A stretch of DNA of 64,000 nt from Bifidobacterium choloepi. GTDB taxonomy: Bacteria; Actinomycetota; Actinomycetes; Actinomycetales; Bifidobacteriaceae. A program made the position numbers and the translations under genes. Of this stretch, positions 23,768 to 32,465 are shown piece after piece. Position 1 is the stretch's first letter. The number at the start of each line of letters is the position of its first letter. The DNA lies in contig NZ_VYSG01000001.1 of assembly GCF_010667615.1 (NCBI RefSeq), positions 682,001-746,000 on the forward strand, in the 5' to 3' direction. The notes below the pieces were generated by a model. It made no database searches and was not told the origin of the DNA. It worked only from the letters and a program-made list of their open reading frames with translations.

Positions 23768-24907
23768 ATGGCTACTATAGAGATTCCACAGCAACTGCTT
23801 CCGGGCGACGGGCGTTTCGGCGCCGGCCCGAGCAAGATCCGCGCGGCGCAGGTCGAGGCGCTGGCCGAGGCCGGAGCGACGCTGCTCGGCACGTCCCACC
23901 GCCAGGCGCCGGTCAAGGACCTCGTCGGTTCCATCCGCGAGGGCCTCGCCAATTTCTTCCACATTCCCGACGACTACGAAGTCGTGCTCGGCAACGGCGG
24001 CGCGTCGGCGTTCTGGGACATCGCCTGCGCCAACCTGATCGAGAAGACGGCCGCCGTCGGCACGTACGGATCGTTCTCGAAGAAGATGGCCGCATCGGTC
24101 GAGTCGGCGCCGTTCCTGGACGATCCGCTCGTCTTCGCCGGCGAACCGGGCACCTACCGCATTCCCGACTTCGACGAGCGGGTCGACGCGTACTGCTGGG
24201 CGCAGAACGAGACGTCTACCGGCGTCGCCGCTCCCGTCCGCCGCGTCCCCGGCTCGCAGGAAGCCGGCGCGCTGACGATCATCGACGCGACGAGCGCCGC
24301 CGGCGCGCTGCCGGTCGACGTCGCGCAGGCCGACGCCTACTACTTCTCGCCGCAGAAGGCCTTCGGCGCCGAGGGAGGACTCTGGATCGCCGTGCTGTCG
24401 CCGGCGGCGATCGAACGGTCGGCGAAGGTGAACGCCGCCGCGAAGCAGGACGATTCGATCCGCTGGATTCCGCCGTTCCTGTCGCTCGAGTCGGCGATCT
24501 CGAACTCGCGCAAGAACCAGACGCTGAACACGCCGGCGCTGTGCACGCTGATCCTGCTCGAGAACCAGGTGCGCTGGCTCAACGAGCAGGGCGGCCTCGC
24601 CTGGTCGTCGGCCCGCTGCCGCGAGTCGGCCAGCATCGTCTACGAGTGGGCCGAAGCCTCCGACTACTGCACGCCGTTCGTCACCGACCCGGCGGCCCGC
24701 TCGACGTCGGTCGTCACTGTCGATCTCGACGATGACATCAGGGATTCCGACGTCACGTCGGCGCTGCGCGCCAACGGCATCGTCGACGTCAACGGCTACC
24801 GCAAGCTTGGCCGCAACCAGCTGCGCGTCGGCGTCTTCCCGTCCGTCGATCCCGACGACGTGCGCGCGCTGACCCGCTGCATCGACTACGTCGTCGAGCG
24901 GCTGTAA
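23768..24907 (+). CDS. serC: phosphoserine aminotransferase
   Basis: A 379-residue PLP enzyme converting 3-phosphohydroxypyruvate and glutamate to phosphoserine, of the actinobacterial SerC type. FGAGPSKIR opens the protein. IIDATSAAGALPVDV holds the PLP-ring Asp, and K197 in YYFSPQKAFGAEGG is the Schiff-base lysine. The ATG at 23768 is used; an upstream in-frame ATG at 23750 also lacks a binding site. It is convergent with, and directly abuts, the DUF2530 gene. Serine supply links functionally to the Cys/Met genes near 60 kb but not physically. Confidence 0.95.
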   Translation: MATIEIPQQLLPGDGRFGAGPSKIRAAQVEALAEAGATLLGTSHRQAPVKDLVGSIREGLANFFHIPDDYEVVLGNGGASAFWDIACANLIEKTAAVGTYGSFSKKMAASVESAPFLDDPLVFAGEPGTYRIPDFDERVDAYCWAQNETSTGVAAPVRRVPGSQEAGALTIIDATSAAGALPVDVAQADAYYFSPQKAFGAEGGLWIAVLSPAAIERSAKVNAAAKQDDSIRWIPPFLSLESAISNSRKNQTLNTPALCTLILLENQVRWLNEQGGLAWSSARCRESASIVYEWAEASDYCTPFVTDPAARSTSVVTVDLDDDIRDSDVTSALRANGIVDVNGYRKLGRNQLRVGVFPSVDPDDVRALTRCIDYVVERL

Positions 24908-25165
24908 TCACGCGCCCAGCCGGCGGTAGTCCCAGCGGTCGAAGAATTCCCAGATCAGCAGGACAATGCCGATGACGGTGCCGCAGATGCAGATGACGAA
25001 ATCGGTCTTCACGCCGTCGAATCCGCACATCAGCAGCACGCCGAAGACAACGGCGGCGATCGCCCAGACGACGGTGCCGGCGCCGAACGCCTTGCGCAGG
25101 TCCACCTGCACGGGCTTCGGCGACGGCTTGCGTTCACTCGGGTCGTAAATCGGTGCGAATTTCAT
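24908..25165 (-). CDS. DUF2530-like small membrane protein
   Basis: An 85-residue protein with two hydrophobic helices (AGTVVWAIAAVVFGVLLMCG and FVICICGTVIGIVLLIWEFF) and a conserved-looking VQVDLRKAFGAGTVVWAIA start, matching the actinobacterial DUF2530 group. The ATG at 25165 follows a TAGGCT -10 box by 7 nt, so the message is probably leaderless; a longer start at 25201 is less likely. Its stop codon abuts serC. Function unknown. Confidence 0.75.
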   Translation of the reverse strand: MKFAPIYDPSERKPSPKPVQVDLRKAFGAGTVVWAIAAVVFGVLLMCGFDGVKTDFVICICGTVIGIVLLIWEFFDRWDYRRLGA

Positions 25166-25172
25166 GCCCACC

Positions 25173-25178
25173 AGCCTA
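25173..25178 (-). promoter_or_regulatory. -10 box of leaderless DUF2530 transcript
   Basis: TAGGCT, seven bases, then ATG. Confidence 0.5.
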
Positions 25179-25296
25179 CCTTCCCCCCTGCCCGCCGACA
25201 ATACGTCCGGCGAACCGGCGACCGGTTCCTTTCACAAGTCAGGCTTTTTCGAGTAGTCTGGGGAGGTTAATGGCCGTTGTCGTCGGAAGGAGCGCC

Positions 25297-26676
25297 GTGT
25301 ACCCGATCCATCCGGTCCCCAAGCGCTACGCGTGGGGCTCGCACGAGCGCCTGCAGCGGATGTTCCATCTCGACGGCGACCAGTGGCACGGCCCGCTCGC
25401 GGAAATGTGGTTCAGCGGCCACGCGCAGTCGCCGTCGCCGATCGAGATTCCGGGCCATGCGCCGACGACGGTGCCGGAAGCGATTGTCCGGCAGCCCGAA
25501 CACATGATCGGTCGCCGCGGCTCCGACCAGTTCGGCCCGGTGCTGCCGTTCCTGTTCAAGATCATCTCGGCCGACGAACCGCTGTCGCTGCAGGTCCATC
25601 CGGTCGATTTCCAGGCGCGCGCCGGCTTCAACGAGGAGAACGCCGCCGGCATCGCGCTCGACTCGCCGCTGCGTTCGTTCAAGGACACGAACGCGAAGAG
25701 CGAGATGGTCGTCGCGCTCGAGCCGTTTACCGCGGCTGTCGGCTTCGCGGGCCGCTCGTTCGCCGTGAAGAACCTGTCGCTGGTCGACCATCCGGTCGCC
25801 AGGAGGATGGTCGAGGCGCTCAATTCGACGAAGGACGATTCGGCCGCGTTCGCCGAAGCCGAACGGATGATGCCGGTGTCCGCCTCGGTCTGGTCGCCGA
25901 CGCGCAGGCGCGTCTTCCGCGCGTTCCATGCCGCCGTCACGGCCGACCAGTGCCACTATCCCGAGCCCCACCCGCCACTGGCCGACGCACTGCGGGCCGC
26001 CCGCGCGAAGGCCACGCATGTCCGTCAGGAGATGGCGTTCGACTTCGCGATCACGGCGGAGGAATCGTTCCACGACGACCTGTCGGTCCTCGCGCTGCTG
26101 ATGATGAATCCGCTGCGGCTCGAGGAAGGCGAATCGGTCTTCATTCCGACCGGCTCGCCGCACGCGTACATTCACGGCACCGGCGCCGAGATCATGACGA
26201 ATTCCGACAACGTGCTGCGCGCCGGCATGACCGTCAAGCACAAGGACATTCCGCACCTGCTGCAGTGCCTCGACTGCCGGCCGGCAACGCCGATCGACCC
26301 GAGCGACGTGCGCATCGGCACGCTGCTGATGCGCGACATGGTGTTCTACAAGCCTGGCGTCAGCGAATACATGCTCGCCTACGGACACGTCGACGCCGAC
26401 CACGAGCCGTGGCCGGTCATGAATTCGCTGGCGATGCGCTACGACAAGCTCGTCCAGCAGGTGTCCGGCCGCGTGCTGCTGCCGCACCTCGGCCCGCGCG
26501 TCGTGCTGTGCACGCAGGGCGCCGTCAACTGCGTCACCGAGCGCGAACAGCGCGTGCTGACGCAGGGCGAGGCCGTCTTCGTCCCGGCCGCCGACGGCTG
26601 GTCGACCGTCGACCCGGTCACCGACGGCTCCGCCGCCGCCCACGGCAGCTTCGTCATCGCCAGCACGCCGTTCTAA
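25297..26676 (+). CDS. manA: mannose-6-phosphate isomerase, class I
   Basis: A 459-residue zinc enzyme interconverting mannose-6-P and fructose-6-P. Zinc-site and active-site blocks are LSLQVHPVDFQAR, KSEMVVALEPF and FIPTGSPHAYIHGTGAEIMTNSDNVLRAG. The GTG at 25297 gives the typical YPIHPVPKRYAWGS N-terminus and has AAGGAG just upstream. An ATG nine codons earlier (25270) with its own GGGAGG is a real alternative. It is somewhat longer than many ManA proteins (about 390-420). It is convergent with phoU across a long inverted-repeat element. Confidence 0.93.
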   Translation: MYPIHPVPKRYAWGSHERLQRMFHLDGDQWHGPLAEMWFSGHAQSPSPIEIPGHAPTTVPEAIVRQPEHMIGRRGSDQFGPVLPFLFKIISADEPLSLQVHPVDFQARAGFNEENAAGIALDSPLRSFKDTNAKSEMVVALEPFTAAVGFAGRSFAVKNLSLVDHPVARRMVEALNSTKDDSAAFAEAERMMPVSASVWSPTRRRVFRAFHAAVTADQCHYPEPHPPLADALRAARAKATHVRQEMAFDFAITAEESFHDDLSVLALLMMNPLRLEEGESVFIPTGSPHAYIHGTGAEIMTNSDNVLRAGMTVKHKDIPHLLQCLDCRPATPIDPSDVRIGTLLMRDMVFYKPGVSEYMLAYGHVDADHEPWPVMNSLAMRYDKLVQQVSGRVLLPHLGPRVVLCTQGAVNCVTEREQRVLTQGEAVFVPAADGWSTVDPVTDGSAAAHGSFVIASTPF

Positions 26677-26681
26677 TGCCA

Positions 26682-26890
26682 AGCTCCCTGGAAGGGAGCT
26701 GTCGGCGAAGCCGACTGAGGGTCGACCGCCGATGCCGCCGAAGGCGGCGAGAGCGCGCTGGAAGTCGGAAAGTCCCGTAGAACTTGTGTCCTACGGGACT
26801 TCTTGCGTTCCAGCGCGCACGCGTCGCTTCGCGACGACGTGCGGTCGACCCTCAGTCTCGCTACGCTCGGCAGCTCCCTTCCAGGGAGCT
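26682..26890. mobile_element. long inverted-repeat element, copy 2
   Basis: Ends AGCTCCCTGGAAGGGAGCT (left) and AGCTCCCTTCCAGGGAGCT (right). Internal stems are GTCGGC-GAA-GCCGAC and CTGAGGGTCGACCGC, with a central AGTCCCGTAG...CTACGGGACT hairpin. It fills the manA-phoU convergent gap from 6 bp after manA to 11 bp before phoU. It is nearly identical in its inner part to copy 3. Confidence 0.88.
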
Positions 26891-26900
26891 CGAGGCGGAA

Positions 26901-27581
26901 TCAGTCGATGTCGGTGCCTTCGTCGCGGGCCGGTTCCTTGCTCGGATCGAAGCCGGAGACGATGTAGACGACGCGGCGGGAGGCGGAGACGGCGTGGTCG
27001 CCGAGGCGCTCCATGAAGCGGCCGAGCAGGACGACGTCGATGAGCTGCTGGTTCGTGCCGCTCCATTCCGGCGACTGGGCGAGCGCGAACGTGCGGCGGT
27101 GCAGCTCGTCGAGCTTGTCGTCGTCGGCGATGATCTGCTCGGCGACGTTCGTGTCGCGGTCGGCGAGCATCGTGACGAGCCGGTCGGCCGTCACGTCGAG
27201 GAAGTCCTGCATCTGCTGGAACATGTCGATCGCCTCCGGCGGCAGCGGCGACTCCGGATAGGTGCGGCGCGCCGTCTCGGCGATGTGGCGGGCGAGGTCG
27301 CCCATGCGCTCGAACGTCGCGGCCAGCCGCAGCGACGCGACGACGACGCGCAGGTCGGTCGCCACCGGATTCTGGCGGCTCAGCAGCACGACGCACTGGT
27401 CGATGACGCTGTTGGCGAGCGCATCGGTCTCGGCGTCGCCGTCGATGACGGTCTGCGCCGCGTCCAGGTCTTGCCTGGTCAGCGCCTGGCCGGCGCCGTG
27501 GATGGCGTCGCGCACGTTGCGTGCCATGTGGTCGAGATCGTCGGCGACGGCCTGCATTTCCTCGTTGAAAATTACGCGCAT
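26901..27581 (-). CDS. phoU: phosphate-uptake regulator PhoU
   Basis: A 226-residue all-helical protein with two PhoU repeats. Repeat 1 contains ATDLRVVVASLRLAATFERMGDLARHIAE and repeat 2 LGRFMERLGDHAVSASRRVVYIVSG; both carry the family's E/D-R-x-G-D-x-A/H metal-binding signature. PhoU restrains the Pst transporter and the PhoR/SenX3 kinase. GGAGGG lies just before the ATG at 27581. It is divergent from a SenX3-like kinase, the expected partner. No pst genes are present in the window. Confidence 0.95.
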   Translation of the reverse strand: MRVIFNEEMQAVADDLDHMARNVRDAIHGAGQALTRQDLDAAQTVIDGDAETDALANSVIDQCVVLLSRQNPVATDLRVVVASLRLAATFERMGDLARHIAETARRTYPESPLPPEAIDMFQQMQDFLDVTADRLVTMLADRDTNVAEQIIADDDKLDELHRRTFALAQSPEWSGTNQQLIDVVLLGRFMERLGDHAVSASRRVVYIVSGFDPSKEPARDEGTDID

Positions 27582-27770
27582 GGTTCCCTCCTCGCGTCCC
27601 GCCCGTCGCGGGAATCGTACAGTCAAGTGTTCGGCAGGCGACCGACGACGCTCGCCGGCGGCCGCCACTCCCCCAAGTGTAGGGGAATCGGCGGCCGGGT
27701 CCAACCATTGCGCCGGCAATTTTCCATTTGTTCGCCCTTTGTTCACCGGCGATGTGCAACAATGAGTCTC

Positions 27771-29069
27771 ATGGTTGCACTTAACGCCTCGACGTTCATC
27801 TTCGCCGCGTTCTTCCTGCTGGCACTCGGCGCCGTCATCGGGCTGCTCGTCTTCGTCTACGGGCTCGTGGAGCCGTGGCTCAGCCGGCTGTTCGGCGGCG
27901 CGTCGGTCCGGGATACCGTCGATGGATGGTTTTCCCGTCGCCGCCGCCGGCTGCACGCCGGCGACGACGATGACGACGACGATTCCGACGACCTGGACGA
28001 TTCGACGGCGACGCTGCTGTCGATGCTGCCGGCGGCGGCCGTCGTCGTCGACGATGACGACGAGGTCGTCCGCGCGAATCCCGAGGCCTACCGGCTCGGC
28101 GTCGTCGTCGACGACGCGATCGGCATCCCCGCCATCCGGGAGGCCGTCGGGAAAGTGCGCGCGAAGGGCGGCCGCATGATGCTCGACGTGACAACCGACA
28201 CGCCGGAAGTCTTCGCGCACACGGCCGACGACGGCCATGTCGAGAAGACGGCCGTCGCGCCCGACGACGACCAGTCGACGGTCAGCCGGCCGAACTGGCT
28301 CAAGGTGACGGTCGGCAGGATCAACGAGCAGTTCGTCGTCGTGCTGCTCGACGACGTCAGCGAGTCGATTCGCTTTCAGCAAACCCGCGACGATTTCATC
28401 GAGAACGTCTCGCGCCAGCTGCTCAAGCCGGGCGACGAGCTCAACCGGCTCGCCGACACGCTCGAGGCCGGTCACCTGTCCGAGGAGGAAGTCGCGACCG
28501 ACGCGCGCGAGGTGCGCCGTGCCACGCTGCACGTCGAGCACATGGTCGCCGACCTGCTCATGCTGATCCGCGCGCAGGAGCCGGTCTCGCCGAGCGACGC
28601 GAACCGCATCAACGTCATGGCGCAGGTGAGGGCCGCCATCGACGGCACGCTCGTCGCGCACGCCGCCGCCGAGCGCAACATCTCGATCCACGTGTCCGGC
28701 GATGATTCGCTCGAGATTCACGGCGAGCCGTCGCAGATCCGCACGGCGCTCGGCAAGATGCTCGACAACGCCGTCGTCTACTCGCCGGACGGCGCGACGG
28801 TCAGCGTCGTCGTCAGCAAGTCGCGGCACGGCCATGACGCCGTCATCCGCATCCTCGACCGCGGCGTCGGCATTCCGGCCGACGAGCAGGGCAGGATTTT
28901 CGAACGATTCTTCCGTGGCTCGAACCAGTCCGAGCGCACGAGCGACGGCGTCGGCCTCGGCCTGGCCATCGTCAAGCATGTCGCCCTGACCCACCATGGC
29001 ACCGTCACCGTCTGGAGCAGGCCCGGCCAGGGCACGACGTTCACGCTGCTGTTGCCGCTGGCAAAATAA
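27771..29069 (+). CDS. SenX3/PhoR-like sensor kinase lacking the phospho-acceptor histidine
   Basis: A 432-residue protein with one N-terminal membrane helix (about 8-32), an Arg/Asp-rich stretch, a PAS-like region (about 80-200), a HisKA-like helix pair and a full HATPase domain. The H-box that should read NVSHELRTP reads NVSRQLLKP (211-220), so Arg215 replaces the phosphorylated His. The ATP domain looks intact: N333 in LDNAVVYSPDG, ILDRGVGIPADE and SDGVGLGLAIV. Its position beside phoU and near gpmA matches the mycobacterial senX3 neighbourhood, but no response regulator follows. An ATG at 27762 is an alternative start. Confidence 0.87.
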   Translation: MVALNASTFIFAAFFLLALGAVIGLLVFVYGLVEPWLSRLFGGASVRDTVDGWFSRRRRRLHAGDDDDDDDSDDLDDSTATLLSMLPAAAVVVDDDDEVVRANPEAYRLGVVVDDAIGIPAIREAVGKVRAKGGRMMLDVTTDTPEVFAHTADDGHVEKTAVAPDDDQSTVSRPNWLKVTVGRINEQFVVVLLDDVSESIRFQQTRDDFIENVSRQLLKPGDELNRLADTLEAGHLSEEEVATDAREVRRATLHVEHMVADLLMLIRAQEPVSPSDANRINVMAQVRAAIDGTLVAHAAAERNISIHVSGDDSLEIHGEPSQIRTALGKMLDNAVVYSPDGATVSVVVSKSRHGHDAVIRILDRGVGIPADEQGRIFERFFRGSNQSERTSDGVGLGLAIVKHVALTHHGTVTVWSRPGQGTTFTLLLPLAK

Positions 29070-29078
29070 ATTCAAGCG

Positions 29079-29281
29079 CCCTGGAAGGGAGCTGGCCGCG
29101 AAGCGGCCTGAGGGTCGACCGCCGATGCCGCCGAAGGCGGCGAGAGCGCGCTGGAAGCTGGAAAGTCCCGTAGAACTTGTGTCCTACGGGACTTCTTGCG
29201 TTCCAGCGCGCACGCGTCGCTTCGCGACGACGTGCGGTCGACCCTCAGTCGGCTTCGCCGACAGCTCCCTTCCAGGGAGCT
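29079..29281. mobile_element. long inverted-repeat element, copy 3
   Basis: CCCTGGAAGGGAGCT at the left end and AGCTCCCTTCCAGGGAGCT at the right, with the same internal blocks and central AGTCCCGTAG hairpin as copy 2. The stem next to the left end is GCCGCGAAGCGGC; on the right it is GTCGGCTTCGCCGAC. It fills the gap between the convergent kinase and MDR dehydrogenase genes. Confidence 0.88.
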
Positions 29282-29284
29282 TCA

Positions 29285-30286
29285 CTAGTCGACCGTGACG
29301 ACGATCTTGCCGATGGCGCGGTGGTCCTTGATGGCCTCGAGGCCGTCGAGCAGGCCGGCGAACGGGATGGTCTCGCCGATCATCGGGTCGATCTCGCCTT
29401 CGGCGGCGAGCTGCAGCACTTCGGTGGCCATTTCGCCGAGGTCCTTCTTCTGGCGGGGATCGCCGGATTCGTGGGCGCCGCCGAGGTTGACGGCGGCGAC
29501 CGAGATCGCGTGGGCGAACATGAAGTCCGGATCGATCTTCGGGATGCCGACGATCGTGACGAGCTGGCCGTTGTAGGCGAGCCGGTCGAGGTCCTTCGTC
29601 GCCTCCTCGCCGGAGACGGTGTCGACGATGAGGTCGACGCCGTGGCCGTCGGTCAGCTCGGCGATCCTCGCCGTCACGTCGTCCTTCGTGTAGTCGATGA
29701 CGACGTCCGGAGCGGCCTTCTTCACGAAGTCGAGCTTGCGCGGGCTGACGGTCGTGATGACACGCAGGCCGTGAAGCTTCGCGAACTGGATGGCGAGTGC
29801 GCCGACCGAGCCGGCGCCGCCGTGCACGAGCACGGTGTCGACGTTGTTGAGGTTCGGCTTGCGGTTGATCGCCTGGTAGGCCGTCAGCGCGCCGCACAGC
29901 AGCGCGGCCGCGTCGGCGTAGCCCAGCGGCTCGGGAATCTCGGCGAGCTCGTAGGTCGGCACGGCGACGTATTCGGCGAAGCAGCCGTCCTTGGCGAGGT
30001 TCAGGTGGCCGGCCACGCGCATGCCGGTCTTCCAGCTCGGCTGCACCTTCGAGCCGACCTCGACGATGTCGCCGGCCAGGTCGAGGCCGAGCACGTGCGG
30101 ATAGGTCCACTTGGCGTTGCCGCCGGCGACGAGTTTCCAGTCGACCGGGTTGAGCCCCGTGGCGCGGACCCTGACGAGCACCTCGTCGTCGGCCGGCACC
30201 GGCTTCGGCTGGTCGTCGACGAGCGAGACGGCCTCGGTGAGCGGCTTGCCGACGTCTTCCCGGGATTTGATGACGTATGCTTTCAT
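29285..30286 (-). CDS. MDR-family NADPH-dependent oxidoreductase (quinone reductase-like)
   Basis: A 333-residue medium-chain dehydrogenase/reductase without zinc-binding cysteines. The N-terminal GroES-like domain has RATGLNPVDWKLVAGG. The Rossmann domain has VLVHGGAGSVGALAIQFAKL, the AXXGXXG-type NADPH motif of quinone reductases and enoyl reductases. The ATG at 30286 is used; TTG two codons earlier is possible. It lies downstream of oleate hydratase on the same strand, but a 100-bp inverted repeat separates them. Substrate unknown. Confidence 0.9.
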   Translation of the reverse strand: MKAYVIKSREDVGKPLTEAVSLVDDQPKPVPADDEVLVRVRATGLNPVDWKLVAGGNAKWTYPHVLGLDLAGDIVEVGSKVQPSWKTGMRVAGHLNLAKDGCFAEYVAVPTYELAEIPEPLGYADAAALLCGALTAYQAINRKPNLNNVDTVLVHGGAGSVGALAIQFAKLHGLRVITTVSPRKLDFVKKAAPDVVIDYTKDDVTARIAELTDGHGVDLIVDTVSGEEATKDLDRLAYNGQLVTIVGIPKIDPDFMFAHAISVAAVNLGGAHESGDPRQKKDLGEMATEVLQLAAEGEIDPMIGETIPFAGLLDGLEAIKDHRAIGKIVVTVD

Positions 30287-30300
30287 TTCCAAAAACTTCC

Positions 30301-30404
30301 TTCCCGACTTCCCCTCACGAGGGAATCAAGGGTTCCAGCGGCCTCGCGAACTCCCACCGAAAACGCTTCGCGTTTTCGACTCCCTCTGAAGAGGGAGTCG
30401 GGAA
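30301..30404. repeat. imperfect inverted repeat between oleate hydratase and MDR genes
   Basis: Outer arms TTCCCGACT and AGTCGGGAA. Inner hairpins are CGAAAACGC-TTC-GCGTTTTCG and ACTCCCTCT-GA-AGAGGGAGT. The CTCCCT/AGGGAG words resemble the long inverted-repeat elements, so it may be a decayed relative, and could act as a terminator for oleate hydratase. Confidence 0.65.
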
Positions 30405-30407
30405 CGC

Positions 30408-32294
30408 CTATTCTTCCTGAAGGCCGAAGACCTTCGTCATGTGGCCAAGATAGGTCTTGTTGGCGACCTTGAAGGCGGCCTTCATGCCGGCGCGGACGAG
30501 CGGGTTGACGTCCATGTCGGTGACCGGCTTGCCGTCGCGCAGCTTCGTGGCGGCGTTCATCATGTCGCGGATGTCGTATTCGGAGTTCCAGACTTCCGGC
30601 ACGCCGCGGTCGACGTCGCACAGCGTGTAGACGGCTTCCATGGCCGTGCGCATCGAGTATTCGGTCGTGAAGATCGTGTCGCGCGGCGTCTCGGCGAACT
30701 GGCCGATGAACGCGAAGTTGACGGCGCCGTCGGGCACGACGTCGGGCCGGTCGCCGGCCGTGCGCGGCATGAAGAACGCGTCGATGAACGGCATCATGAC
30801 CGGCACCGTGTTCGCGGCCTCGCCGGCGAGCGTCTCGATCTGGTCGGTCGGCACGCCGAGATGGTAGAGCCATTCCTCGCAGATTTCCTTGCCGGTGCAC
30901 TTCTGCATCGGCTTCCTGACGTAGTTGCCCGGCTTGTCGGGGAACAGGCCGTAGACCCACACGGAGATCTCGTTCTTCGGCTGCTTGCGGAACTGCTGCT
31001 GGCGGTTGACGGTCCAGCTCATCAGCCAGTTCGAATCCTCGACGGTGACGATGCCGCCGGTCACGGTGTGGCCCGAGAACGGATCGCGATGGCAAATCTT
31101 CTCGATATACGGCGGAATGCGGTCGTCGAGCGTCGTGACGGTGGCGCTCATCCACTTCGTCTGCTGCGGATCGTAGATGAACTTATCCGGGTGGCCAAAC
31201 GACGGATCGACCGCCGCGATGCGGCGCCACATGTCCCAGCCGTTGCCCGGATGAATCGTGTCGTCGAAGCCGGCCGCCTTGTCCTGGCTGCCTTCCGTCG
31301 TGTTCTCCACGCAGCCGCCGTTCGTGATGAACACCATGTCGTCGTCGGTGAGCTGGATCGTGCGCTGCTTGCCGTCTTCCGGCGTGTAGATGAACTTGTC
31401 GGCGACCTTGCGCACCTGCGTGGACGCCGGGTTGCGCGGGAACATGCCGTTCTTCGCCTCGGCGAGCAGGATCTCGTCCTCTCCGGTGCCGGTCCGCTGG
31501 CGCTCGGGACCGTTGCCGCCACCGATCTTGAACGTGACGTCGTCGACCTTCGTGTTGAAGTGGAACTGGACGCCGTGGTCCTTGAGGTACGTCATCAGCG
31601 GCAGCACCATCGATTCGTACTGGTTGTAGCGCGTGAACCGCAGCGCCGAGAAGTCCGGCAGGCCGCCGATGTGATGGATGAAGCGGTGGATGTAGCGCTT
31701 CATCTCGAGCGCCGAATGCCAGTTCTCGAACGCGAACATCGTGCGCCAGTACATCCAGAAGTTCGAGTTGAAGACCTCGTCGTCGAAGAAGTCGGAGATG
31801 CGCTTGTCGTAGCATTCCTCGTCGGTGGCCAGGTAGAGCTTGAGGATCTCCATGCACGCCTTGTCGGACAGGCCGAACTTGCCGTCGGTGTGGGCGTCGC
31901 GGCCGCGCGAGCGGGTGGCGCGGCACAGCGAATAGTTCGGGTCTTCCTTGTTGAGCCAGTAGTATTCGTCGAGCATGCTGTGGCTCGGATCCATGATCGA
32001 CGGCACGTCGCGGAACACGTCCCACATCACCTCGAAGTGGTTGTCCATCTCGCGGCCGCCGCGCATGACGTAGCCTTCGCCGGCGATGAACGCGCCGTCG
32101 AGCGCGCCGCCGGGCAGGCTGCCCTTCTCGAACACGTGGATGTTCTTGCCGTCGAGCTGCGCGTCACGGACGAGGTAGGACGCCGTCGTCAGCGCCGCCA
32201 GTCCGGTGCCGATGATGTAGGCGCTCTTCTTCTCCATCCCCTCCGGCTTCTTCGGGTGTGCGAACGCTTCGTAGTTTCCAGCGGAATAGTACAT
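30408..32294 (-). CDS. ohyA: oleate hydratase (myosin-cross-reactive antigen family)
   Basis: A 628-residue FAD protein that adds water to the cis-9 double bond of oleic or linoleic acid, giving 10-hydroxy fatty acids. It begins MYYSAGNYEAFAHPKKPEG, a family hallmark, followed by the FAD motif YIIGTGLAALTTASYLV. Later come the RGGREMDNHFEVMWD block and the C-terminal FIGQFAETPRDTIFTTEYS that contacts FAD. AGGAGGGG lies just before the ATG at 32294. In bifidobacteria and lactobacilli this enzyme contributes to detoxification of unsaturated fatty acids. Full length, with no missing block seen. Confidence 0.96.
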   Translation of the reverse strand: MYYSAGNYEAFAHPKKPEGMEKKSAYIIGTGLAALTTASYLVRDAQLDGKNIHVFEKGSLPGGALDGAFIAGEGYVMRGGREMDNHFEVMWDVFRDVPSIMDPSHSMLDEYYWLNKEDPNYSLCRATRSRGRDAHTDGKFGLSDKACMEILKLYLATDEECYDKRISDFFDDEVFNSNFWMYWRTMFAFENWHSALEMKRYIHRFIHHIGGLPDFSALRFTRYNQYESMVLPLMTYLKDHGVQFHFNTKVDDVTFKIGGGNGPERQRTGTGEDEILLAEAKNGMFPRNPASTQVRKVADKFIYTPEDGKQRTIQLTDDDMVFITNGGCVENTTEGSQDKAAGFDDTIHPGNGWDMWRRIAAVDPSFGHPDKFIYDPQQTKWMSATVTTLDDRIPPYIEKICHRDPFSGHTVTGGIVTVEDSNWLMSWTVNRQQQFRKQPKNEISVWVYGLFPDKPGNYVRKPMQKCTGKEICEEWLYHLGVPTDQIETLAGEAANTVPVMMPFIDAFFMPRTAGDRPDVVPDGAVNFAFIGQFAETPRDTIFTTEYSMRTAMEAVYTLCDVDRGVPEVWNSEYDIRDMMNAATKLRDGKPVTDMDVNPLVRAGMKAAFKVANKTYLGHMTKVFGLQEE

Positions 32295-32399
32295 GGTTCC
32301 CCTCCTGCTTGCCGTCAAACGTTGCGAACACCCCCTATTGTCGAACGATTCCCCCGCCTCAGCCCAGCACGAAACGAAGTGAACAACAAGCAAAAAAGT

Positions 32400-32440
32400 G
32401 ATGCCACGAACCCGGGCCGAAAGCCCGGGTTCGTGGCATC
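32400..32440. terminator. GATGCCACGAACCCGGG family palindrome, copy 5
   Basis: GATGCCACGAACCCGGGC and GCCCGGGTTCGTGGCATC form a perfect 18-bp stem with loop CGAAA, 25 bp after the gpmA stop on the minus strand. Confidence 0.78.
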
Positions 32441-32465
32441 ACAAGAACCGGAAACGGAAGTCAGA

